Shown: positions 24,451-31,057 of the stretch, in pieces
How the letters are laid out: every line of letters starts with the position of its first letter
Numbering within the stretch: the stretch's first letter is position 1
Source: Halorussus litoreus
Lineage (GTDB): Archaea > Halobacteriota > Halobacteria > Halobacteriales > Haladaptataceae
Direction: 5' to 3'
Assembly (NCBI RefSeq): GCF_003382685.1
Contig: NZ_KZ859518.1
Location: 7,925-40,696, forward strand
DNA: 32,772 bases
Made by a program: the position numbers and the translations under genes
Notes under the pieces: generated by a model
What the model saw: the letters and a program-made list of their open reading frames with translations, nothing else
What the model was told of the DNA's origin: nothing
Database searches by the model: none

Positions 24451-24744
24451 AGTGTTCAGATAAGCCAGTCGAACAGGCGAGTTGTCCTCGAAAGCCCTCG
24501 GGCGGTCGACCACCGGCAGACGGTCCTGCTCGCCTTCGGCTGCGCGGGCTGCGTCTGCCGTGGGTTCGTTCGCTACGCTCACGAACCTCCCGCGACTCGC
24601 TGCGCGCTTCCCTCACTCCCTGCGGTCGTTCGGTCCAGTGCTTGCGTCGTCGGGGTTCGTCGACCGCCCTCGCCCTTTCAGTCCGCCAGGAAATCAGTTG
24701 CTCCACCGAGCGAAGCCGGACCTAGTCGCTCTTATCTGAGCACT
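24451..24744 (+). mobile_element. MITE-like palindromic element, family M copy D
   Basis: This is the best-bounded copy: AGTGTTCAGATAAG (24451-24464) and CTTATCTGAGCACT (24731-24744) are inverted repeats with one mismatch in 14. The core has GAAAG (24490-24494), CCCTC, arm GGGCGGTCGAC (24500-24510), its perfect complement (24659-24669), TCGCC and CTTTC (24675-24679). The interior (about 150 bp) is unrelated to copies A and B but has its own nested pairings (CCACCGGCAGAC with GTCTGCCGTGG; GGTTCG...CGAACC). TCCGCCAGG and CTCCACCGAGCGAAGCC near the right end are shared with copy B. Confidence 0.8.
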
Positions 24745-24766
24745 TCCCTCGCGCGCCGACGACCAG

Positions 24767-24774
24767 CTTTTTGC
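24767..24774 (+). promoter_or_regulatory. TATA-like box of the 24798 gene
   Basis: CTTTTTGC is centred about 27 bp before the ATG at 24798 and just outside repeat copy D. Confidence 0.45.
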
Positions 24775-24797
24775 GAGGTGGGCGCGTACGTCGTCGC

Positions 24798-25259
24798 ATG
24801 ACACTCGACGTCGACGCACCCGAGCCCGCGTCGCTGTCCACGAAGGTCGACGCCTCCCAGTACGAGGACGCCGACGTGCAGGGTGACGACTACCGCCGGG
24901 ACGAACTCGAGGAGTACCTCCGGGACGGCGCGTGGGACGACGCGTTCGAGGAGTGGGCCGCCCACACCGACCTCGACGCCGAGGAGTACGCCATCGTCCG
25001 CGATCTCGACATGTTCGGCGAGTACGACTTCTTCTGGGACTCCTTCGCCGACCGGGTGGGCTACCACGCGCCGGGCATCCCCGAGGACTGGAAAGCGAAG
25101 AACTACCACCCGGACCTCGACTCGTGGAACACCGTCTCGGGCATCAACGCCGCCATGACGGAGTTCGGGCAGGTCGTCTGCGACGTGCTCGAAGACGAGT
25201 ACATCGACTGGGAGGGCGAGTACGAGGCACCCGACGACCTCCCGGACTTCGAGATCTGA
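24798..25259 (+). CDS. Conserved acidic protein of unknown function
   Basis: This 153-residue, very acidic soluble protein begins MTLDVDAPEPASLSTKVDASQYEDADVQ. It is rich in aromatic residues and Asp (EEWAAHTDLDAEEY, FGEYDFFWDSFADRVGYHAPGIPEDWK, DSWNTVSGINAAMTEFGQVV). It is probably helical, with no signal peptide, membrane segment or recognised motif. Its orderly composition and placed promoter show it is a real gene. Similar haloarchaeal proteins exist, but I do not know their role. It is followed 92 bp downstream by the FKBP gene. Confidence 0.75.
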   Translation: MTLDVDAPEPASLSTKVDASQYEDADVQGDDYRRDELEEYLRDGAWDDAFEEWAAHTDLDAEEYAIVRDLDMFGEYDFFWDSFADRVGYHAPGIPEDWKAKNYHPDLDSWNTVSGINAAMTEFGQVVCDVLEDEYIDWEGEYEAPDDLPDFEI

Positions 25260-25351
25260 GGGCCCTATCGACCGCCGCGGAGTTGCTTTTGGCGCGCGAC
25301 TGTTTCGAACGCTCACGTAGCTTCAAGTAGAACTCGGCCGAATCCTGAGGT

Positions 25352-25831
25352 ATGAGCAGGGATGGGGAGATCGCGGTGGTCCACTTCACCGGACGCGTCG
25401 CCGAGGGCGAAGACGCCGGGGCAGTGTTCGACACGACGGACGTGGACGTCGCGCTCGAGGAGGGCGTCTACCACGACCACAGGGACTACAAACCGCTGGA
25501 GTTCCGCGTGGGTGAGGGGCACGTCGTCGACGGACTGGAAGACGCGGTCGTCGAGATGGCGGTCGGCGAGGAGCGGACGGTCCGAATCGACCCGGAGCGC
25601 GCGTTCGGCGAGTACGACGAGAGCGCGGTTGTGGAGTTCCCGCGCCAGGAGATCGAGTCCCGGAGCGACGCGACCGCACAAGCGGGCGAACTCGTCCGCG
25701 CCGAGAACGGCGAAACCGGCTGGATCACCGACGTGGACGACGAGACGGTGACGGTCGACTTCAATCACGAACTCGCAGGCGTGCCGGTCGAGTTCGACGT
25801 GAAGCTACTCGACGCCTACGAGGACGGGTGA
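25352..25831 (+). CDS. FKBP-type peptidyl-prolyl cis-trans isomerase (SlyD-like)
   Basis: This 159-residue protein has the FKBP fold with an inserted chaperone flap, as in SlyD and archaeal FKBPs. Recognised parts are VVHFTGRVAEGEDAGAVFDTT, PLEFRVGEGHVVDGLEDAVVEMAVGEERTV, PERAFGEYDES (start of the insert), and VTVDFNHELAGVPVEFDVKLL at the C-terminus. It speeds proline isomerisation and assists folding in the cytoplasm. There is no His-rich tail, so the nickel role of SlyD is not expected. The start at 25352 lies about 26 bp after an AT-poor box CTTCAAGTAG (25321-25330). Confidence 0.94.
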   Translation: MSRDGEIAVVHFTGRVAEGEDAGAVFDTTDVDVALEEGVYHDHRDYKPLEFRVGEGHVVDGLEDAVVEMAVGEERTVRIDPERAFGEYDESAVVEFPRQEIESRSDATAQAGELVRAENGETGWITDVDDETVTVDFNHELAGVPVEFDVKLLDAYEDG

Positions 25832-25864
25832 GCGGCGCAACGACAGCGGGCGTGACGGGTCGCG

Positions 25865-27382
25865 CTACGACGAGGTAGTCGTGTCGCTGTCGTCCATAGC
25901 AGTCGTCTCGCCGCCGTCCGCCGCGGTCGTCGCTTCGCTCGCTGTCGTGGTTTCGCCACCAGCTTCGGTCGTGGTTCCACCTCCCTCCGCTGTCGTCGTC
26001 TCGCCGCCCGGCGTCTCGGCCTCACCCTCCTGCACGGTGACGGCCACGCCGTGGGGTTCGTAGGCGGTGTTGCAGTAGCCGCCCTGGTTCCACGGGAACT
26101 CCTCGTCGGTGATCCGAACGAGCTGGTCGTCCGGGGCGGAGACGCTCGCGGGTTGGCTGCGCCCGCGCTCGTCGGTGGCCCGCGAGTGGACGGTGTACTC
26201 GCCCGGCTCGGGCTCCCAGACGTACCGGAACTGCCGCCACGAGTACGTCCCCATCACGGGGCCGAAGAACTCGGCTTCGTTCCACGTCTCGCCGCCGTCG
26301 GTCGACACCTCGACCGCCTCCACGTCGTCGTCGCCCGCCCACGCGACGCCTACGATCTCGACGGTGCCGCCGGGACCGGGCTGGACGGTCGAGTCCTCGG
26401 GCGGATAGCCGACCAGCGACTTGACGATCTGGTCGTAGACGTACGGGTGGCGGATCTGGTCGGAATCCATCTGGTCCTGCGTGTCGTACACGTCGATCTC
26501 TTCGAACTGCTCGGTCTCCTCGTCGATCGGTGTCAGTCGGTAGGAGTACTGCTGCCAGTGGGTGTACAGCCGCTGGTCCTCGGTCTCCCACTCCTCGCCG
26601 TACACCATCCGGTCCATCACGTGCATCCGATTCACCCACTTGACGTTGTTGTTGCCGAACCAGCCGGGAACGAGCAGTCTGACCGGGAAGCCGTGGTCCC
26701 CGTTCATCGGACTCCCGTTCATCTCGTAGGCGAGCAGGCAGTCGTCCATCACCTTCGACATCGGGATCGAGCGCGTGAAAATGTCCTCGCCGTCGGGGGC
26801 CTCGCCACCCATGACCGACAGCCACGTTCCCGCCTCCGTCGTCGCGCCGTACTCCTCCAGGATATCGCTGACCGGCGTGCCGGTCCAGACCGTGTTGCCG
26901 ACCGCGCCGAACGTCCACTGGTTACCCCCGACCTGCGGCTCGAAGTACGACCGGCCGTTGCCCGAACACTGCATCGTGTGGGTGACCGTCTCGGTCGTGT
27001 AGTCTCGCCGGATCTCGTCCATCGAGAGTTCGACCTCCTCGTCGACCATCCCGGTCAGCGAGACGGTCCACTCCTCGGGGTCGATGTCCGGCGTCGCGTA
27101 GTGGTTCCGGATGTAGTGCTCCTCGCGGGGCGTGATGAAGCTCTCGTAGGTCGACCGCGAGGCGGCCTCGGCGTTCTCCGGCTCGTCCGAGAGGATCCGA
27201 AGTCCCGGATACTGTTCTTGGAGACTCGGTTCCTCGTCCTGGATGTCGGCCACGCCGCCGACGTTGCTCGACAGTACCCCGACCCCGGCCAGCCCGCCGC
27301 TCGCCATCAAGAACTGCCGCCGGTCGAGATACCGCGTTCGATTCGTCCGTTCGGTCGCGTCGTCCCCCGTCTCCCCAGACAT
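25865..27382 (-). CDS. Tat-exported sulfite-oxidase-family molybdoenzyme with Thr-rich tail
   Basis: This 505-residue protein starts with a twin-arginine signal (R21-R-Q-F-L, then MASGGLAGVGVL), so it is exported folded. The oxidoreductase molybdopterin domain follows; the expected molybdenum-ligating Cys is Cys139 (THTMQCSGNGR), with PVRLLVPGWFGNNNVKWV further on. A C-terminal Mo-co dimerisation domain (WAGDDDVEAVEVSTDGGETW) completes a sulfite-oxidase/nitrate-reductase-like protein. Residues 452-505 are a low-complexity tail of GETTT/GGTTT repeats, a likely O-glycosylated or surface segment. No heme domain is fused, so an external electron acceptor is needed; the two-domain copper protein next door is a strong candidate. 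A TATA box lies at 27411-27417. The physiological substrate is not certain. Confidence 0.92.
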   Translation of the reverse strand: MSGETGDDATERTNRTRYLDRRQFLMASGGLAGVGVLSSNVGGVADIQDEEPSLQEQYPGLRILSDEPENAEAASRSTYESFITPREEHYIRNHYATPDIDPEEWTVSLTGMVDEEVELSMDEIRRDYTTETVTHTMQCSGNGRSYFEPQVGGNQWTFGAVGNTVWTGTPVSDILEEYGATTEAGTWLSVMGGEAPDGEDIFTRSIPMSKVMDDCLLAYEMNGSPMNGDHGFPVRLLVPGWFGNNNVKWVNRMHVMDRMVYGEEWETEDQRLYTHWQQYSYRLTPIDEETEQFEEIDVYDTQDQMDSDQIRHPYVYDQIVKSLVGYPPEDSTVQPGPGGTVEIVGVAWAGDDDVEAVEVSTDGGETWNEAEFFGPVMGTYSWRQFRYVWEPEPGEYTVHSRATDERGRSQPASVSAPDDQLVRITDEEFPWNQGGYCNTAYEPHGVAVTVQEGEAETPGGETTTAEGGGTTTEAGGETTTASEATTAADGGETTAMDDSDTTTSS

Positions 27383-27410
27383 ACACCACGTGTAGCGCTA
27401 TCAACCCGCA

Positions 27411-27417
27411 TAAATCT
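27411..27417 (-). promoter_or_regulatory. TATA box of the molybdoenzyme gene
   Basis: AGATTTA on the minus strand is about 31 bp before the ATG at 27382. The gene therefore has a promoter of its own, although it follows the copper protein gene in the same direction. Confidence 0.5.
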
Positions 27418-27515
27418 CCGTCTGAGGTGGCGCGCGGCCCCCGATTAATCGAAACGCGCTCGATCGCGAAGTATTATCGAAACGCGGTCGCTCGCGAAGG
27501 ATTCGGTCCGACGAC

Positions 27516-28454
27516 CTATTCGGACACCACGACGCGGCCGATCATCCCCTGATCGGCGTGGGGCGCACAGACGTACACGTACTCGCCCGGCACCGTGAAC
27601 GTGTGCTCGAACGTCTCGCCCACTTGCAGCACCATGAACGAACGGTTGCCCTCGTACGTCGCGAACGGCTCCGCGCCGTCCGGGATGTCGACCTGCGTCG
27701 CGGCCTCGGGCTTGGCGGTGACGTTGTGACCCTCGCTCTCGGCGGTCCATCGAACGGTGTCGCCCAGCGAGATCTCGACCTCCTCCGGAACGAACTTGAG
27801 GTACTGTCCCTCGGGACCGACCGCAACGTCCACGACCTCGCCCGCGTCGGTGGTCGTTCCACCGCCGTTCTCCCCGGCGGTCGTCTCGCCCGCCGTCGTC
27901 TCGAACCCCTCGCCGGGTTCGACCGACCCCCGCATTCGCTCGGGGTGGTACTCGCAGCGGTAGTCGGCCCCGGCGTCTGGCATCTCGAACGCCGTCGAGC
28001 GGGTCGCGCCGACGCGGTCGGTCGCTTCGGTTTGGCTCACTGTGTTCCCGTCACCGTCTTCGAGAAGCCACTCGTGTCGCTCCCCGTCGAGATTGATCCA
28101 GACGAGTCTGTACCGCTCGCCGGGACGAAGCCCCAGCGTGGGGTTCGGTTCGCCGTGTATCGGTTCGGGCGCGAGTCCGACCCACTCCGAGACGCGGCCG
28201 CCGAGGACGACGGTGGTTGCGTCGTCCCTGGCGGTGGTCGTCACGTCGTCGGGAGCAGTTGTCGTCGCCCCGCCATCGCTTTCTGTGGTCGTTCCGGACT
28301 CGCCGTCTCCGGTCGTCGTCTCCTGTGCGCCCGCGAGACCGCCCACGCCAGCGAGGGCGCTCGCCGCGCCCATCACCCGCAGGAACGTTCGCCGCGAATC
28401 CGTGGCGGTCTCCTCGTTCTCGTCGGTCGTCTCGCTCGCCGTCTCTCCCCCCAT
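27516..28454 (-). CDS. Tat-exported protein with two type 1 copper (halocyanin-like) domains
   Basis: This 312-residue protein has a twin-arginine signal (DSRRTFLRVMGAASALAG, residues 19-36), then a Thr-rich stretch (about 45-80). The first cupredoxin domain (about 82-180) has the full copper set His127, Cys167, His170, Met174. A second Thr-rich linker (183-205) leads to the second domain (206-312) with His243, Cys296, His299, Met304. Both centres look intact, so the protein could carry two electrons. Halocyanins are membrane-associated or surface blue copper proteins in haloarchaeal electron transport. It lies upstream of the molybdoenzyme gene and probably accepts its electrons. No lipobox Cys is seen after the signal. 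Confidence 0.9.
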   Translation of the reverse strand: MGGETASETTDENEETATDSRRTFLRVMGAASALAGVGGLAGAQETTTGDGESGTTTESDGGATTTAPDDVTTTARDDATTVVLGGRVSEWVGLAPEPIHGEPNPTLGLRPGERYRLVWINLDGERHEWLLEDGDGNTVSQTEATDRVGATRSTAFEMPDAGADYRCEYHPERMRGSVEPGEGFETTAGETTAGENGGGTTTDAGEVVDVAVGPEGQYLKFVPEEVEISLGDTVRWTAESEGHNVTAKPEAATQVDIPDGAEPFATYEGNRSFMVLQVGETFEHTFTVPGEYVYVCAPHADQGMIGRVVVSE

Positions 28455-28479
28455 GACGCCAGTACAGTCGGCGCTATCG

Positions 28480-28487
28480 AGTAAAAG
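28480..28487 (-). promoter_or_regulatory. TATA box of the dicupredoxin gene
   Basis: CTTTTACT on the minus strand is about 29 bp before the ATG at 28454. Confidence 0.5.
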
Positions 28488-28551
28488 GGTTCGGGGACCT
28501 TGGGAGCGTCCGAGATTCGCCGTAACTTGGCCCGGCCGTCACCCAGTCCGA

Positions 28552-29226
28552 TCACGGCGTGGTCGTCGCCTCGCCCCGCTCGTACTGACCGACGTACCGC
28601 GCCCGAGCGATTGCGACGGGGAAGAGCGCGTTCAGGACCTCCTCGTAGGCCGCGCCGGGGTCGAGATCCAGCGGTGATTCGAGCGCGTACAGTTCGAACA
28701 GGTAGGTGTGTTGCGGGTCGCCCCGCGGCGGACACGGGCCGATATAGCCGAGTTCGCCGGTGCCGTTCGCGCCCTGGGTCGTGCCGTCGAGCGATTCGAC
28801 CGTCTCCTCGGCCGGAACGCCTTCGGGAATCTCGCGCGCGTCCCCGGGAACGTTCCACAGCAGCCAGTGGACGAACGGCGGGTTCGGCGCGTCCGGGTCG
28901 TCCATCACCAGCGCGAACGCCTCGGTCCTTTCCGGCGGGTTCGCGATGGAGAGCGGCGGCGAGACGTTCGCGCCCTCGCAGGTGTACTCGGTCGGAATCG
29001 TCTCGCCGTTCTCCCACGCCGGGGACCTGATCGAGAACTCTCCCTCGGCGGTCGTGGTCTGCTCGGCTGCGTCCGATTGCTCGGTCGTTTGCTGGTCCTC
29101 GGTAGTCGTCTGCTGTGCTCCGGTCGTCGTCTCCTGCCCGCCGCGGTTCCCACCTGCGCCTACGACCCCTGCTCCCCCAATCGTCGCGGCCACCGCGGCC
29201 GAGCGCAGTAGCGTGCGTCTGCGCAT
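28552..29226 (-). CDS. Exported YbhB/YbcL-type PEBP family protein
   Basis: This 224-residue protein starts MRRRTLLRSAAVAATIGGAGVVG, a Tat-like signal; the upstream in-frame ATG at 29253 only adds a polar extension. A Thr/Gln-rich segment (ETTTGAQQTTTEDQQTTEQ) follows. The PEBP domain is complete: ALVMDDPDAPNPPFVHWLLWNVP and GYIGPCPPRGDPQHTYLFELYAL contain the ligand-pocket Asp, His and Pro residues. Bacterial and archaeal PEBPs are called Raf-kinase-inhibitor-like by homology only; their ligand is unknown. It is codirectional with the copper protein gene 97 bp downstream and shares its Thr-rich design. Confidence 0.92.
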   Translation of the reverse strand: MRRRTLLRSAAVAATIGGAGVVGAGGNRGGQETTTGAQQTTTEDQQTTEQSDAAEQTTTAEGEFSIRSPAWENGETIPTEYTCEGANVSPPLSIANPPERTEAFALVMDDPDAPNPPFVHWLLWNVPGDAREIPEGVPAEETVESLDGTTQGANGTGELGYIGPCPPRGDPQHTYLFELYALESPLDLDPGAAYEEVLNALFPVAIARARYVGQYERGEATTTP

Positions 29227-29381
29227 GAACCGGGGTTCGACGCTGGTGAACAAGTAGTTACTGGGGCCACATTTTCAGTCCGAAACCCGTGACTCGGGTT
29301 CGGTCCAGGGCCGTGACACGTGTTCGCCCCGCTTTGCGACCCTCCGGGGAAACCCGGCAAACACTGAGTCAGGGGACTGGC

Positions 29382-29386
29382 TTAAG
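29382..29386 (+). promoter_or_regulatory. TATA box of the HEWD gene
   Basis: TTAAG within GGCTTAAGTGG is centred 27 bp before the ATG at 29411, which fits a leaderless transcript. Confidence 0.55.
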
Positions 29387-29410
29387 TGGTCGTGTGCCCT
29401 CCCTCCGGTA

Positions 29411-29581
29411 ATGGTCGAACTGGACCCGCCCGCCGAACGGGAGTGCGAGGAGTGCGGACGCCGGGACGTGTGGGACTCCGACGCGGCGAGTTGGCGGATC
29501 GAGACCGGCACGCGCACCGAGAACCTCCACTGCATCCACGAGTGGGACATCAACGGGACGTACAAGCCGGTCCGAGAGTAG
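29411..29581 (+). CDS. HEWD family protein (small Cys-containing haloarchaeal protein)
   Basis: This 56-residue protein reads MVELDPPAERECEECGRRD in its first part and contains LHCIHEWDING. His43-Glu-Trp-Asp46 is the signature that gives this haloarchaeal family its name. Cys12, Cys15, Cys41 and His40 or His43 could bind zinc. The function is unknown. The start is fixed by the TATA box at 29382-29386. The short length means that gene finders with a 60-codon cutoff would miss it. It is flanked by the divergent PEBP gene and the family R element. Confidence 0.88.
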   Translation: MVELDPPAERECEECGRRDVWDSDAASWRIETGTRTENLHCIHEWDINGTYKPVRE

Positions 29582-29679
29582 CACGGGTCGCGTGCGTCTC
29601 AGCCCCGAGTATCGAGGAGTGAGTAGCGAACGCGTTCGAGTTCACCGAGTTTCGGGTTCGAGAGATTCTCTTTCCGGCT

Positions 29680-30275
29680 CAGCGTGCGCTGGATTCGCTT
29701 TCCATCCGGAGACGCTGACTCCGCTTTTCACGTGGATGCGCTACTTTCGGTTTCCACTCCGGCGCGTGCTACGTGGCGTCTCGGCGAGCGACGCGAGCCG
29801 AGGCTCGTGGGAGCACAGCTCCCACGGCGCGTTTCTGCGCCACGCCAAATCGCGTGAGGGCTGCAGGAGCGACGCGGAGGCCGACGACCGCAGGAGACTG
29901 GGGAGGTCTGAGGCCCGCGGTCGCGGTGCAGTTGCGGTGCGGTTGCGTTGCAGTTGCGTTGCGGTGCGGTTACGGTGCAGTTGCGTTGCGGTGCGGTTGC
30001 GTTGCAGTTGCGTTGCGGTGCTGTGCGATTGTGGTCACGCCGAGGCGCAAACAGTAGCTAGCTTCTTCGCCGCTTTCTGTGAGTCCATAGCGACGACCAC
30101 GCCCGCCACCGCAACAGCGACTGCAGTTATCCTTGAGCAGATGAGAACCGCGACCGCAGCCGCAACCGTATCCACGACCGATACTATCCTTGAGCCTAGG
30201 AGAACCGCAACCGCAACCGCAACTGCAACCGCAACCGCAGCCGCAACTGCAACCGCAACCGCCACCACCTCCACA
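29680..30275. mobile_element. Family R palindromic element copy 4, expanded by tandem repeats
   Basis: It starts with GGCTCAGCGTGCGCTGGATTCG. The subterminal arms are CGTGGCG/CGCCACG (29772-29778, 29838-29844), with GTGGGAGC-ACA-GCTCCCAC inside (29807-29825). The family box (GACCGCAGGAGACTGGGGAGG) is near 29885-29905. Three exact-length 27-bp units start at 29934, 29961 and 29988, followed by TAGCTAGCTTC (30056-30066). On the right, AACCGC/AACTGC hexamers (about 30203-30262) complement the left GCGGTTGC/GCAGTTGC repeats. TATCCTTGAGC occurs at 30128 and 30186. The outer right arm is missing and the MinD gene begins instead. Confidence 0.65.
29934..30014 (+). repeat. Three 27-bp tandem repeats
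   Basis: Units 29934-29960, 29961-29987 and 29988-30014 begin GCGGTGCGGTT and end GCAGTTGCGTT; unit 2 differs at a few internal bases. A partial fourth follows. Confidence 0.85.
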
Positions 30276-30333
30276 ACCACCACCCGGTCGTCCACCCAAA
30301 CGTTCAAATCCGAGAGCGAGACGAATCGTTGCC

Positions 30334-31032
30334 ATGTTGGCTATCGCGGGCGGCAAGGGAGGCTGCGGGAAGACCACCACGGCGCTGGGGCTCGCGGGCG
30401 CGCTCGTCCGCCAGCGCAAGGCCGCGCTCGCGGCCGACGCCGACCGGGAGATGCCCGACCTCCACGCGCTGGCGGGCGTCGCACGCGACCCGGGCCTTGA
30501 CGCCGTGGCCGCAGGCTGGCCGCCGGAGATGGTGGCCGCGACCACCGAGGTTTCCACACCGGGCGTCCGAGTTCTCCCAGCGAGGAGCAGACGGGCGGCG
30601 CGTCGAAACTACGAGCCGAAATCCTCGACTCCACTGACTCACCTCCGGGAGTTCGACGGGGCCGTGCTCCTCGACTGTCCCGCCGGAGCGGGGCCAGATG
30701 CGGTCGCACCGCTCCGAGTGGCCGACGGGGCAGTAGTCGTCACCACGACCGAGCCGGCCTGTCTGCGCGACGCCGCCAAGACCGCCGCGATGGCGCGCGA
30801 ACTCGGCACGCCGGTCGCCGGCGCGGTCGTCTCGGGTGGAATCGTTTCCAGCGATGGGGACCCACAGCAGGCCCGAGATGTCTCCGACGGCGTAACTGAC
30901 CTGCTCGACTGCGAGGTGCTCGGAGCGGTCCCAGACGTCGGAGACGGCGCGAGTGCGGAACCGCTGGCCGACGACCGGGTCCGGGCCGCACACGACCGGG
31001 TTCTGTCAACCCTCCAGCCCAAATACTTATGA
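30334..31032 (+). CDS. MinD/ParA-like P-loop ATPase
   Basis: This 232-residue ATPase begins MLAIAGGKGGCGKTTTALG, the deviant Walker A of the MinD/ParA/Mrp family with Lys8 and Lys13. Walker B-like FDGAVLLDCPAGAG follows, then VVTTTEPACLRDAAKTAAMA. There is no clear C-terminal amphipathic membrane helix. Such ATPases position proteins or DNA; haloarchaeal MinD paralogs affect the placement of surface machinery. The ATG at 30334 is chosen because the P-loop must be near the N-terminus and the frame further upstream is repeat sequence. The stop TGA (31030-31032) overlaps the promoter of the next gene. Confidence 0.88.
   Translation: MLAIAGGKGGCGKTTTALGLAGALVRQRKAALAADADREMPDLHALAGVARDPGLDAVAAGWPPEMVAATTEVSTPGVRVLPARSRRAARRNYEPKSSTPLTHLREFDGAVLLDCPAGAGPDAVAPLRVADGAVVVTTTEPACLRDAAKTAAMARELGTPVAGAVVSGGIVSSDGDPQQARDVSDGVTDLLDCEVLGAVPDVGDGASAEPLADDRVRAAHDRVLSTLQPKYL
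31021..31029 (+). promoter_or_regulatory. TATA box of the RecA-fold gene, inside the end of the MinD-like gene
   Basis: AAATACTTA overlaps the last codons of the MinD-like gene. It is 30-35 bp before the GTG at 31058, which supports that start. Confidence 0.55.
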
Positions 31033-31057
31033 CCGACGCGTCCACCCGTGCAATTAC

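Noticed and set aside
29934-30262. Possible CRISPR array
   Set aside because: The repeats are directly adjacent with no unique spacers, and no cas genes are present.
29592-30500. Long open frame with RLRCSCVAV repeats
   Set aside because: The 27-bp repeat is a multiple of three, so it stays open by chance. The frame then runs into the MinD-like gene in another frame.
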